Below, piece by piece: positions 45,256 to 54,219 of a DNA stretch of 64,000 nt. The notes below the pieces were generated by a model, which was not told the DNA's origin, did not search any database, and was given only the letters and a program-made list of their open reading frames with translations. The number at the start of each line of letters is the position of its first letter. The stretch's first letter is position 1. Origin of the DNA: Streptomyces sp. P3. Lineage in GTDB: Bacteria > Actinomycetota > Actinomycetes > Streptomycetales > Streptomycetaceae. The DNA lies in contig NZ_CP028369.1 of the NCBI RefSeq assembly GCF_003032475.1, forward strand, positions 6,014,001-6,078,000, written 5' to 3'. The position numbers and the translations under genes are program-made.

Positions 45256-45992
45256 AGGGAACTCCTTGGTGACACGGGTGGGTGCGGCCCCGTAGAGACC
45301 CGGGGCCGGTGGGGAACCGGAAGGCGTCCCAGCCCTGGTGGTCCCCTGCGCACCACCGCGTGCTCCAGTACCAACTCCCGTGCCTGTGAAGTCGCTTCGA
45401 AGAACACGCCGGACCGTCGACGGGGCAGCCGGGGATCCGGCCGGTCGGGATCGGTGACGGCCCGCGGCCACACCGGGGCCAGCGTCGCCGCGGCAGCCCC
45501 GGCGAGGGTGCGGAGCGTGTCGAGCGCCGCCCTCATCCGGCTGTCCGCCCGATGCAGCAGCCATGCCACGACCAGAGCGGCAGTCGTGTGCAGCACGGTC
45601 ATCGCCGCTCCGGCGTGATGCCAGGAGTGGCCCTCACCGACCGCGGTCATGTGCCCGGCGTGCGAGGCATGCCGGGTCCGGGCCATCGGCACGTCGCCGT
45701 CCGCGCGGGACAACGCGAAGTGCAGCACGCCCTGCGTCGCCAGCGTGACGGCGACGGTGGCGACCGGGGTGCAGCGGCGTCGCGCGAGCGGCCAGACCGC
45801 CGAGAACTGCGCCACGGTCAAAACGGTCACCAGCCGCCAGGGCACCGTGCCTTCGGCGATCGCGTGGTGGCCGAAGGCCGCGACGAGGGTGCCGAGCGCT
45901 GCGAACAGTGCGGCCCGCGCGCAGGTCCCCGCGCGGCCGGCCCGCTCCGCTCCGGCGCGTCGGTGGTCTCCCATCACGTGATCAGCCGGCAC
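45186..45992 (-). CDS. Multi-pass membrane protein of the copper-associated group
   Basis: 268 aa (GTG 45992; ATG 45974 is an alternative). Four to five hydrophobic segments (ARAALFAALGTLVAAFGHHA, LVTVLTVAQFSAVWPLA, VATVAVTLATQGVLHFAL, AAMTVLHTTAALVVAWLL) with several His residues (ARTRHASHAGHM, GHSWHHAG). The C-terminal 80 residues are Arg/Pro-rich and overlap the YcnI start by 70 bases, so the true stop region or frame may be uncertain. Family not named; likely co-expressed with YcnI. Confidence 0.72.
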   Translation of the reverse strand: MPADHVMGDHRRAGAERAGRAGTCARAALFAALGTLVAAFGHHAIAEGTVPWRLVTVLTVAQFSAVWPLARRRCTPVATVAVTLATQGVLHFALSRADGDVPMARTRHASHAGHMTAVGEGHSWHHAGAAMTVLHTTAALVVAWLLHRADSRMRAALDTLRTLAGAAAATLAPVWPRAVTDPDRPDPRLPRRRSGVFFEATSQARELVLEHAVVRRGPPGLGRLPVPHRPRVSTGPHPPVSPRSSLCPSPPVRRRVPAVVSSSPAPSR

Positions 45993-46510
45993 GGTCGCCC
46001 ATCATCCTCCGACGACCGGGCGCGTGGTCGTGGTCGCCGCCGGAGATCCGGGCCGCGCGCCGCAGCGCGCACCGCACGCCGACCATGACCCGCAGCGGAT
46101 GTGGGGCGGTCGGTCGTCCGTCGTCGGCGACCCTGCGGCCGGCACGTGCGTTCACCTCGACGTATACGGCGGATCGGGCGGGCCCGTTCACCTGGGTGGA
46201 TCCCAGGACGCGATCCGCGGGTCGAGGCGCGCGGTCCCGCGGACGGGTCCCGGCCGCAGCGACGCGGACGTGGTCCCGGCGGCAGCGATGGCGACCGAGA
46301 CCGCAAGCGGCCGAGGACGGCCGAGGACGACCGGGCACGACCGCGGGCGGGCAACCCGCCTCGGAACGTCCGGTGGGCGTTGATCAGTTCGTCGAACGGC
46401 CCCCACGAGTTTCCGGGAAAGCCCTTCCCTCTCCCTTTCGGCTTGCCACTCTCTTCCTGCACACCGCGGATGTCATGTCCGCAACCACCGAACCGCCGAT
46501 GGGATCCCCC
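45993..46510. other. Divergent intergenic region with one doubtful frame
   Basis: A minus-strand frame (45982-46338, 118 aa) ends 10 bases inside the start of the membrane-protein gene and has a plausible central stretch (ARSAVYVEVNARAGRRVADD), but no start signal and no family I recognise. It may be a small upstream gene coupled to the membrane protein, or chance. Otherwise only the NPP1 promoter is expected here. Confidence 0.3.
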
Positions 46511-47278
46511 ATGCCTCGAACCAGCAGGACCTCCCGGCTCGTCAGAACCACGACCGTCGCGGGCAGCGCCCTCGCGCTCACCGTCACCCTGTCGGGCAGC
46601 GCCTCCGCCGGCGTGCTGCAGAACCTGCCCGAGAACGCCACGGCGTTCCAGACGTACTTCGAGCCCGTGTACGACTACGACACGGACTCCTGCTACCCGG
46701 CCGCCGCCATCGACCCGGCCGGCAACCTCAACGGCGGCCTGAAGCCGACCGGCTCCATCACCGGCCAGTGCCGCGGCGGTCACCTCGACCATGCCAACAC
46801 CTACTCGCGGGCCAAGTGCAACAACGGCTGGTGCGGGATCATCTACGCCAGCTACTTCGAGAAGGACGAGGCGTCGCCCGGCATCGGCCACCGCCACGAC
46901 TGGGAGTGCATGGTCGTCTGGGTCGTCCAGGGCGCGAACACGCCGTCGTACCTGTCAGCCTCCCGGCACGGCGGGTTCAGCACCCATCCGATCGCCGACG
47001 TCCCGATGAGCGGCCAGCGCGTCATGGCCGTCTACCACAAGGACGGCGCCAGCACCCACGCCTTCCGCTTCGCCCAGTGGGGCGAGACGGCCGAGAACGA
47101 CACCGGCGCCTGGCACCAGGAGAACCTGCTCACCTGGGACAACCTGGCGCCCAACCTGCGCAACACCCTGAACGGCTCGGACTGGGGGGACGCCAACCTC
47201 CCCCTCCAGGACTCCAAGTTCAACGACACGCTCAACAAGGCCAAGCCGTCCGGGATCCCCTTCGCCCCGTACGCCTGA
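46511..47278 (+). CDS. Secreted NPP1/Nep1-like (NLP) protein
   Basis: 255 aa. Signal peptide (VRTTTVAGSALALTVTLSGS, cleavage after ASA), then the NLP fold with the diagnostic heptapeptide GHRHDWE and flanking AIIYA-like strand (CGIIYASYFEKDE). Cysteine pairs CYPAAA and GQCRGG are conserved. In plant-associated organisms these proteins bind sphingolipids and lyse plant membranes; in Streptomyces the role is unknown. ATG 46511 gives the best signal peptide; ATG 46475 would add 12 residues. Convergent with RNA-repair locus B. Confidence 0.92.
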   Translation: MPRTSRTSRLVRTTTVAGSALALTVTLSGSASAGVLQNLPENATAFQTYFEPVYDYDTDSCYPAAAIDPAGNLNGGLKPTGSITGQCRGGHLDHANTYSRAKCNNGWCGIIYASYFEKDEASPGIGHRHDWECMVVWVVQGANTPSYLSASRHGGFSTHPIADVPMSGQRVMAVYHKDGASTHAFRFAQWGETAENDTGAWHQENLLTWDNLAPNLRNTLNGSDWGDANLPLQDSKFNDTLNKAKPSGIPFAPYA

Positions 47279-47545
47279 CGCCCACAAGGCGCGGCCCCGA
47301 CGAACTCCTCGCAGCGGCCCCCGATCCCCGGCCCGGCGCTGACGTGTCGATCAGCCGCCCCCCACACACACGGGGGCGGCTGATCCGGCGCGGAGGTCGC
47401 CGTGCGAGGCGGACGCCACCAGGCACAACACCGCGGTCATGCGGAGCAGTTGCCGCCGTGCACGACGGAGGCCGCCGTGCATCCCGGCGCACGCGAGGGC
47501 CGCGCAGAGCCGCAGGTGGTGCTGCGGACGACCACCCGCCGACGG

Positions 47546-48460
47546 TCAGAAGCTGCCGTAGTTGACCTGCCAGGTCGGCAGGCCCATCCGGCGCCACACC
47601 GCGACGACGCGATCCCGGTCGTCGAGCGAGATCCGCACCGCGAAGCGGTGACGCACGTGCCGGTTGAACAGCTCCGCCTTCACCACGTCGTCGCGGCGGC
47701 CGTCACCCGCGGCCCGCATCCACAGCTCGTCGTACGGGACCTCGTGCGTCCGCAGCCACGCCTGCGTCCGCTCACGGTGCTCCTCACCGCGCCCCGAGAG
47801 CAGGACGACGACATCGCCGTCGGCGCCCCGGAAGGAGCGCAGCGCATCGCGCACCGACACGTTGAGCAGGTCTTCCTCGCAGCGGGTGAAGTCGAACGGA
47901 CCCCGCGCGCCCCGCAGGGCGAGCGTGCCGTCGATGTCGCACATGACGGCCGAGGGGAGGGCCGGGTCCGCGATGTACGGCTCGACGGACGGCTCGTCGT
48001 TGAGCCACTCCGCGGTGAGCCGCCAGCCGCCCCGCCTGGCCACGCCGTGCTTGTGGGCGAGGAGGCGGATGATCTCCTCGCCGACCGCCCGCTCCCGCTC
48101 GGCGTCGCGCCGGATGCACTCCTCCACCGGCACGTCGGTGAAGTCGTGCACGACGAAGGTGGCCTGTCCCGCCACGGCCGCCTTCAGCCGCTTCGGTATG
48201 TGCGGCGTCATGTGCGTGTTGTCCACCACGACGTCGAAACCGCCGTCGACGGCCGCGCGCACCGCCGCGTCCTGGATCGCCAGCACCGTCTGCTCATGCG
48301 CGTGCGACCGGCCGCGCTCGGGCGCCGGGACGTCGAGCATCATCCGCAGATCGTCGAGGTTGACGCGACGCATCCGGCCCTCGGTCTCCGCCTGCATCCG
48401 GCGCGCGGCGGTCGTCTTCCCCGAGGCCGGAAGCCCCGTCATGACGTGTACTACGGGCAC
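47546..48460 (-). CDS. T4 Pnkp-like polynucleotide kinase-phosphatase (RNA-repair locus B)
   Basis: 304 aa, same architecture and length as T4 Pnkp. N-terminal 5'-kinase: P-loop GLPASGKTT (9-17), NLDDLR, and VVVDNTHMTPHI equivalent to the T4 DNTN motif. C-terminal acylphosphatase-type 3'-phosphatase: CDIDGTLA with nucleophile D175 and D177, LSGRGEEHR and RISLDDRDRVV. Predicted to convert 2',3'-cyclic-phosphate/5'-OH breaks to 3'-OH/5'-phosphate, ready for the ligase encoded two bases upstream. GTG start with GAGGAG inside the end of the ligase gene, so the pair is coupled. Confidence 0.94.
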   Translation of the reverse strand: MPVVHVMTGLPASGKTTAARRMQAETEGRMRRVNLDDLRMMLDVPAPERGRSHAHEQTVLAIQDAAVRAAVDGGFDVVVDNTHMTPHIPKRLKAAVAGQATFVVHDFTDVPVEECIRRDAERERAVGEEIIRLLAHKHGVARRGGWRLTAEWLNDEPSVEPYIADPALPSAVMCDIDGTLALRGARGPFDFTRCEEDLLNVSVRDALRSFRGADGDVVVLLSGRGEEHRERTQAWLRTHEVPYDELWMRAAGDGRRDDVVKAELFNRHVRHRFAVRISLDDRDRVVAVWRRMGLPTWQVNYGSF

Positions 48461-48462
48461 GG

Positions 48463-49671
48463 TCAGTTCTCCTCGTCGGTCTTGAACGGGTCGGATGCCT
48501 CCGGCCGGGTGGAACGGTACGTCACGAGCTCGGTCGGGCGCCCGTCCAGGCGCAGGAACATCGCGGGGCGCAGCGCCGCGTCGGGCAGTGCGCTCACCGC
48601 GCGGGCGAAGGCCCCCCGGTCGCCGGCGAGCGGGGCGAGGGACCGGAACGCCTCCTCGATCGCCTGCTCGCGGTCGGCCACCTGCTTCTCGATTCCCGCG
48701 ATGACACCGCGCACCCAGGCGTCGAACTCGTCGGGCACCTGCTCCAGCAGCGCGTCCAGCGGCCGGCCCCCGGACGCGGTGACGTCCTCGGCCGAACAGC
48801 CGAGCGCCTGCGCCACCTGCTTGGCGGGCAGCCCCGCGAACCGCTGGACGCCGTGACCACGCCAGACGTCCCGTTCGGTCACGCCGGTGAGCACCTTGTG
48901 GAGCCGGACGTACTCGGTCAGCTTGGCCTTGGCCCGTACACCGGAGGCGAAGCGCAGCACGAACCCCTCGGCCTCGGTGCCGGTGGCCGCCCGGCCGCCG
49001 GGGAGCCGGTTGCCCTCGGTCAGGGCCAGCAGTTCGTCGAGCGGCATGGCGGGCCACACGGTGACCACCGAACCTATGTCACCCCAGTGCGTCGCGGCCT
49101 CGGACAGCGCGACTTCCGTGCCGTCCTTGGCGTAAGCGGCCAACAGCACCAGGTCACGGCGCTCGCCGTAGTCGACGACGATCCGGTTCTGCGGGTAGAG
49201 GATCTCGGCCAGGTAGGTCACCCCGGGGACCAGGCCGCAGGTGTCCTTCCCGTCGAGCAGACGCTGTGCCCACGTCGCCTGGGTGCTGATGAACGAGCCC
49301 TTGGACGCGACCCGCCACCGGCCGGCGTAGTGGAAGACCACCGCCAGACTGCCGTCGACCTTCTCGTACACCTCGAACGGCTCGTCCGGGAGCTCGGGCG
49401 CATACGGCTGACGGGCCTCGTGCTCACCCACGTTGAAGAACTTGGGCAGCGGCAGCGCCACGATCTCACCGGTGACGTCGTCGGCGACCAGACCGCGACA
49501 GCGGGTCGTCACCCGGTTCCACACCCGCTCGTACTGGCACACCCGCGTGTACGTGTAGATGGACAGCGGCAGTTCCGGGTGCGGCTTGCGCGTGACGTGC
49601 CCCGCGTCGAGCGCGGCCGCCAACTCCTGCGGTGGCAGCAGCTCGTGAAGAGTCAGGTTGACCTGGCTCAT
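48463..49671 (-). CDS. T4 Rnl1-like RNA ligase (RNA-repair locus B)
   Basis: 402 aa. Motif I EKVDGSL with adenylation lysine K104; the Rnl1-specific upstream signature TTRCRGLVADDVTGEIVALP-LPKFFN, motif III YLAEILYPQNRIVVDY, motif IV EGFVLRF and motif V KAKLTEYVRLHK are all present. The 140-residue C-terminal helical domain is in the position of the tRNA-specificity domain of T4 Rnl1. Seals 3'-OH and 5'-phosphate RNA ends with ATP. Strong GGGGAGG upstream of the ATG. Co-transcribed with the kinase-phosphatase. Confidence 0.94.
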   Translation of the reverse strand: MSQVNLTLHELLPPQELAAALDAGHVTRKPHPELPLSIYTYTRVCQYERVWNRVTTRCRGLVADDVTGEIVALPLPKFFNVGEHEARQPYAPELPDEPFEVYEKVDGSLAVVFHYAGRWRVASKGSFISTQATWAQRLLDGKDTCGLVPGVTYLAEILYPQNRIVVDYGERRDLVLLAAYAKDGTEVALSEAATHWGDIGSVVTVWPAMPLDELLALTEGNRLPGGRAATGTEAEGFVLRFASGVRAKAKLTEYVRLHKVLTGVTERDVWRGHGVQRFAGLPAKQVAQALGCSAEDVTASGGRPLDALLEQVPDEFDAWVRGVIAGIEKQVADREQAIEEAFRSLAPLAGDRGAFARAVSALPDAALRPAMFLRLDGRPTELVTYRSTRPEASDPFKTDEEN

Positions 49672-49770
49672 GGTGTTCCTCCCCTTGCTGATCCCTGATT
49701 GTCACGCGAAGGGAGGGCCGGTGAACAGCCGATTTAGCTCCGGACGCGGCGCGGGCGGGCACGCGCCGCC

Positions 49771-49938
49771 GCTTTTCAGCGCGTCTCCCACGACGAGGTG
49801 CCGCCCCGCGTCGAGTACTCACTGACCGAGGACGGCAGACGCCTCAACGACGCACTCCGGCCACTGGCCGTCCGGGGTCGCGAGCGGACGGCCTCTCGCG
49901 CGACGCAGGACGCGGCGGACGGGGTCGTCCGGATGTGA
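49771..49938 (+). pseudogene. C-terminal fragment of an HxlR-type regulator
   Basis: The frame FQRVSHDEVPPRVEYSLTED, then GRRLNDALRPLA, is the wing and dimerisation helix of HxlR winged-helix proteins (V-P-P-R-V-E-Y-x-L-T). The recognition helix and start are missing; upstream is non-coding. The 564-base gap 49672-50235 holds nothing else except the promoter region of the GyrB-like gene, with a CTGTC-G-GACAG palindrome at 50208-50218. Confidence 0.7.
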
Positions 49939-50235
49939 AGTCGCCTGCCCCGGCTGCTCGTTGGCAGTCATGACCGGCGTTTCGGGTTCTCTGCCGCTGG
50001 ACGGCCGGCCACTGGTGGAATCGGTGCCCTCGGCCGGGATCGGGAAAGGGTCCTGAGGGCCTTCCACGGGTTCCGGGACACGTTTTGGGCGCGCTGCGCT
50101 CTGTCCGGGTCGCTCACCTTCTGACAGGGCTCCGTCCGGCCGCCTGCGGCTTGGTGAAAGTGGCTCCGACCTGGTGTTTCTCCGGAGATCTCGTAGGCTG
50201 GGGACGTCTGTCGGACAGTCGCGGAGGGGGCCCTG

Positions 50236-51402
50236 ATGAGTGGGAAAGACCTGAGGTACGACGCTGCCTGCATCAAGGTGCTCGAGGGGGTGGAGGCCGT
50301 GCGGAAGCGGCCCGGCATGTACGTGGGCTCGACCGCCGAACGCGGCCTGCACCAGATGGTGTTCGAGGTGGTGGGCCGGGCCGTGAACGCGGTCCTTGCC
50401 ACCGGCGGCGGCCGCGTCGATGTCACCCTCACTCCCGACGGGGGTGTGCTCGTGGCGGACGACGGGCCGGGTGTTCCCTTCGAGGGCGACGCGGATGCCG
50501 ACGGCCCGGGCCTGGAAGCGCTACTGACCGGTTTTCCGGCCGGGCCGGGGCCCGCCGGCCGCCACGTCGCGGACGTGGGGTATTTCCACGTGGGCCTGAT
50601 GGTCGCCAACGCCCTGTCGAGCCGGCTCACTGCCGAAGTGCGGTGTGAGGGGGTGCGCCGAGCCCAGGAGTACGCCCGTGGTGTCGCCCTCACTCCGCCC
50701 GTCGCCGTGGGATCCACGACCACGACCGGCACGACCATCGCCTTCTGGCCCGACACCGAGATCTTCGAGACGACCCGGTGCTCGTTCGCCGTCCTGGCGG
50801 AGCGCCTGCGGCAGGTGGCCTTCCTCTCCCGCGGCCTGGAGATCTCGCTGGCCGACCGGCGTCCGGACGGAGGAGCGCGGAAAGTGCGGTTCTGCTTCCC
50901 GGACGGGGTACGGGACTTCGTGGCCGCCCTCCACGCGGAGACCGGCGGGGCCGTCGCCGCGGACGTCGTCGCCTTCGAGCGGGAGGACCCGCGGATGGCG
51001 GGGGCCATGGAGGTGGCCCTGGTGTGGCAGGGTTCCGGCGAGGACCGGGTGCGCGGCTTCGCCAACAGCCGGCCCACTTTCGAGGGCGGCGCGCATCTCG
51101 ACGGCTTCCGGGACGGGCTGGCGACCGCGGTCACGGCGTACGGGCGCGCTCGCGGGCTGCTGACGGCGGTCGCCGCCGACGTCGGAGCCGACGGCATCTG
51201 GGACGGCGTCACGGCCGTCGTGTCGGTGAAGCTGGACCATCCCGAATTCCTCGGTGCCACGCGCACTCTCCTGGGCGGCACGGAGGTGCGTGCCTGCGTC
51301 CGCGAGGCCGTCCGGGATCATGTCGGCACCTGGCTGGACGCGCACCCGGAGGACGCCGCGCGGATCGTCGACCGCATCAACCGGAGCGCCGACCGGGACT
51401 GA
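50236..51402 (+). CDS. Truncated GyrB-like GHKL/transducer protein with degenerate ATP site
   Basis: 388 aa corresponding to the 43-kDa ATPase-plus-transducer part of GyrB; the Toprim and C-terminal domains are absent and the frame ends normally. N-terminus LEGVEAVRKRPGMYVGST and MVFEVV (E44, equivalent to catalytic Glu42) are kept, but the Mg-binding Asn46 equivalent is Arg48, Arg76 equivalent is Pro78 (DDGPG), and the GGLHGVG lid is DVGYFHVG. ATP binding is therefore doubtful. It could act as a GyrB decoy or regulator, or protect against gyrase inhibitors. ATG preceded by GGAGGGGG. Confidence 0.88.
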   Translation: MSGKDLRYDAACIKVLEGVEAVRKRPGMYVGSTAERGLHQMVFEVVGRAVNAVLATGGGRVDVTLTPDGGVLVADDGPGVPFEGDADADGPGLEALLTGFPAGPGPAGRHVADVGYFHVGLMVANALSSRLTAEVRCEGVRRAQEYARGVALTPPVAVGSTTTTGTTIAFWPDTEIFETTRCSFAVLAERLRQVAFLSRGLEISLADRRPDGGARKVRFCFPDGVRDFVAALHAETGGAVAADVVAFEREDPRMAGAMEVALVWQGSGEDRVRGFANSRPTFEGGAHLDGFRDGLATAVTAYGRARGLLTAVAADVGADGIWDGVTAVVSVKLDHPEFLGATRTLLGGTEVRACVREAVRDHVGTWLDAHPEDAARIVDRINRSADRD

Positions 51403-51413
51403 GGAGCGGTGGA

Positions 51414-52253
51414 TCAGGGAGCGACACGTCTGCGGGACGGTGCCGTGCCGGTCGGCGCCGGCGGTCCCGTCCCGCAGCTTCCCTGTCTCGTTCCGCCGTC
51501 CGCCTCCGGGCGGTCGACCGGAGCCGGATCAATCTCGACGTCGTCCTGGTCGGACACGACGGCGGGCAGGTCGGAGAGGCCGTACTTGGCCCCGTCGCGC
51601 TCGTTGCCCGACTCCTGGGCCCAGGGAGCCTGGTTCTGCGTGACGGTGTAAGTCCCGTAACAGCCCGCCGAGTTGATCGTCTTCGAGGCCATTTGGGCGC
51701 GCTTGCCGTTGACGTAGAGGGCGCGGAGCTTGTTGTCGCGGTTGAGGGTGGCCTTCCAGATGTTCCCGCTGTGCTGTGCCCAGCCGGTCACCTGAACGCC
51801 TCCGTCCAGGATCGGCTTCTCGTCCGGGTAGGCGGCGTCCACGACGCTGTGCCCGTTCGTGCCGGAGTCGACCGAGGTGAAGTTGATGGTGCTGCTCACC
51901 GGGTAGGTCCCGCCCCGGAGATTGACGTTGATGGCCCCGGTCATGTCGCTGTCGACCGTGCGCACGACGTCCCGGGCGTGCTGCAGGGTCCTGAACGGCG
52001 CCGCGATCGTCCCGGCATGGGCGTCGTCACCGTTGAGGGCGACGTAGTACGTCGCCTGGGTCGTGGCCGAGGCCGGGGTCGAGAATGATGTCAGCAGCGC
52101 GGCGGTGACGCCCACCGCGAGTGCGGGGCCGACAACACGGCCGGCTACGGCAGGTCCTGACCCGAACGGCTGCGCCCCCGCGACATACGCCGGCACCGGT
52201 GGCCGCACCGCGTCCTGACGGTTCCCGCCGGCAACGGCCCACGCCCGGGGCAT
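51414..52253 (-). pseudogene. 5' part of a secreted right-handed beta-helix protein, C-terminally truncated
   Basis: The N-terminus is normal: signal segment (VVGPALAVGVTAALLTSF), then YYVALNGDDAHAGTIAAPFR-TLQHARDVVR and GGTYPVSSTINF, the start of parallel beta-helix polysaccharide-degrading or -binding enzymes. Recognisable sequence stops at about 51530 (SDQDDVEI); the last 40 residues are junk running to the first stop. Full-length relatives are several hundred residues longer. Either a truncated pseudogene or a shortened secreted protein. Start uncertain. Confidence 0.65.
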
Positions 52254-52312
52254 CGCGGCACCGGCGTGACCCCGCCGGACGACCACCGCCAGGGGGCTGT
52301 CGCGCGACGGCC

Positions 52313-52339
52313 GGGGCTCCGGAACGGTGCCGGAGCCCC
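52313..52339. terminator. Hairpin terminator of the glycan operon
   Basis: GGGGCTCCGG-AACGGTG-CCGGAGCCCC, a perfect 10-bp stem, 38 bases downstream of the BNR enzyme stop on the minus strand. Confidence 0.8.
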
Positions 52340-52376
52340 GACCGCGCTTGCTGTCAGGTTCTGCGGACGGGACGAA

Positions 52377-54182
52377 CTACCGGCTGAACGTCCAGTCCTG
52401 TGAGCCGTCCGTGGTCGCGTTCTGCAAGGTCAGCGGGGATCCGGCGGAGGCTCCTGTCAGATAGAGGCCCGGGTTCTGCGCCGACCGCAGTCGGTAGTGT
52501 CCGTCGCTCGTCCTGACGAGGGTCCATGCGCCGGTGGCGCTGTTGTCCACCCACTGCCCGATCTTCTGACCGGCCGTCGCGTTGCCCGTCCAGACGGCTG
52601 CCGCCCTGCCGCCCGACCTGTTGAGCAGGGTGACACCGCCCTTGGGTTCGGTCACCACGTGCCAGTACTGGGTGTCCGTGATCGCCGCCGCGCCGAAGTC
52701 CTCGAGGACGACGTCGGGCACGTCCCCGTTGCCGAGGTTCGCGTCGTTGGTCTTGTTGCCGGTGCCGATCACCTGGCCGGTCCGGCGGTTGACCAACCGG
52801 TAGTAGGCGCCCGCCGAGCCGCCGAGGTCGACCTCGGCGTGCGCGATCGTCGAGGTGCCCTGGTTGTTGAGTATCGCGACGCGGCCGGTCCCGTCGACGT
52901 ACTGCAGGTTGCGGCTGTAGCCGGCCGGCGAGGTGGTCTGGTACTCCGTCCACACGCCGTCGCTGCGCCCGCTGTCGTTGACCCACACGTCGCCGCTGCC
53001 CGCCGCGTTGTAGACCAGACGTCCGTCGGGAAGCCGGATGACGACCGGGCTGCCGCCGGTCGCGAGAGGCCGGGAGCCGGCGACGACCGGCAGCGAGGTG
53101 ACGGCCATGCCGGTGGGGGAGCCGCGGAAGAACTTCAGCGGGTCGTCCGCGACGACGTACCGCGTGTTGGCTCCGCCGCCCCAGTACTCGAAGGTGAGCA
53201 GCCACCGTCCGTCCGCCGTGCGCACGACGTTCGTCATGCCCGGTCGGCCGCCGCCGATCTCCTTCTTCCCGCCGCCCATGTCCTGGTCCGAGCCCGCGAT
53301 GTCGACGACGGGAGCGCTCCAGGCGCCGCTGCTCCCGTTCCAGGTCCGGTGGACGAGGATCTGGCCGTGCGAGTCCGCGGCGGTGTCGTCGGCGGGGTCG
53401 GGGGTGGGGACGCCGGTCACCGGGTCGAAGCCCGTGTAGTCGTTCTCGTCCGAGTAGTAGCAGACGAGTTTGCCCTGGTAGACCATCAGGTACGGCTCCC
53501 AGAGGGGATCGACCTGCTTCTTCGTGTTGGCGTCCGCGACGTTGTGGCCGACCGCGCCGGCGCTGCCGCCCTGCCAGCCGCCGGTTGCGATGACGTTGAC
53601 GACCTTCCAGGTCCTGCCGTCGTCGGTGCTGGAGTACAGGGCTATGGCCAGGTCCTTGCGGTCCCCGTCGTTGTCCGGCGTCCAGCCGGGGTCGGCCGCC
53701 TTGTGCTCCTTGTAGTAGTAGTCGTCCCCCGACACGACACTGGCGAGCAGCAGCGTGCCCTTCTTGAGGGCGCCGACCTTCTGCGGGAGCACGTAGAGGT
53801 AGGGGTTGGTCCAGTTGCTCGTGTACTTCGCGTAGCGGGGGTCCTTGGAGAGGTACGCCGGAGCCCTGACCTCGGACAGCGGCTGCCACGAGGTGCCGTC
53901 GTCGTCACTCTTGTAGACCGGGAGGGTCTGCCCGTCCGCGCTGCCCGTCGCCGACACCACGGTGGACTTCTCGAAGGACGCGACGAGACGTCCGTTCGCC
54001 AGCTGCGCCGACTTCGGGTAGACCGCGCAGTTGCCACGGCCCTTGAGGCACGGCTCGTTCCCGAGCTGGTAGAGGGTGCCGCCCGTCGGGTTGTACGCCT
54101 GCGCGGCGAACGCGGGCACGGCCAGCAGCGCGCACGCGGCGGCGAAGGTTCCCAGTGCTTTTCCCAGGCTTGTTCTCTGCAT
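52377..54182 (-). CDS. Secreted BNR/sialidase-fold glycoside hydrolase (GH93- or GH33-like) with ricin-type domain
   Basis: 601 aa. Signal peptide (LGTFAAACALLAVPAFAAQA). A six-bladed propeller follows with Asp-box repeats S-x-D-D-G-x-[ST]-W (KSDDDGTSWQPL, SSTDDGRTWKVV); the motif WEPYLMVYQGKLVCYYSDE resembles exo-arabinanase GH93 more than true sialidases. C-terminal 150 residues are a ricin B lectin/CBM13-like trefoil (YRLVNRRTGQVIGTG, WTLVRTSDGHYRLRS, LTLQNATTDGSQDWTF). Beside a GH42 beta-galactosidase and ABC importer, an arabinan or arabinogalactan substrate is plausible; the family is not settled. GAAGGAA before ATG. Confidence 0.85.
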   Translation of the reverse strand: MQRTSLGKALGTFAAACALLAVPAFAAQAYNPTGGTLYQLGNEPCLKGRGNCAVYPKSAQLANGRLVASFEKSTVVSATGSADGQTLPVYKSDDDGTSWQPLSEVRAPAYLSKDPRYAKYTSNWTNPYLYVLPQKVGALKKGTLLLASVVSGDDYYYKEHKAADPGWTPDNDGDRKDLAIALYSSTDDGRTWKVVNVIATGGWQGGSAGAVGHNVADANTKKQVDPLWEPYLMVYQGKLVCYYSDENDYTGFDPVTGVPTPDPADDTAADSHGQILVHRTWNGSSGAWSAPVVDIAGSDQDMGGGKKEIGGGRPGMTNVVRTADGRWLLTFEYWGGGANTRYVVADDPLKFFRGSPTGMAVTSLPVVAGSRPLATGGSPVVIRLPDGRLVYNAAGSGDVWVNDSGRSDGVWTEYQTTSPAGYSRNLQYVDGTGRVAILNNQGTSTIAHAEVDLGGSAGAYYRLVNRRTGQVIGTGNKTNDANLGNGDVPDVVLEDFGAAAITDTQYWHVVTEPKGGVTLLNRSGGRAAAVWTGNATAGQKIGQWVDNSATGAWTLVRTSDGHYRLRSAQNPGLYLTGASAGSPLTLQNATTDGSQDWTFSR

Positions 54183-54219
54183 GGTTCCTTCTTCTGGGTG
54201 GTCAGGAAGGGATGCCGGT

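Noticed and set aside
45982..46338. 118-aa minus-strand protein upstream of the membrane protein
   Set aside because: No start signal or recognised family; recorded only as a doubtful frame in the intergenic entry.
47546..51402. A single defence island of RNA repair plus GyrB-like gene
   Set aside because: The genes are on opposite strands, 564 bases apart with a pseudogene between, and no other defence genes are near; kept as separate observations.
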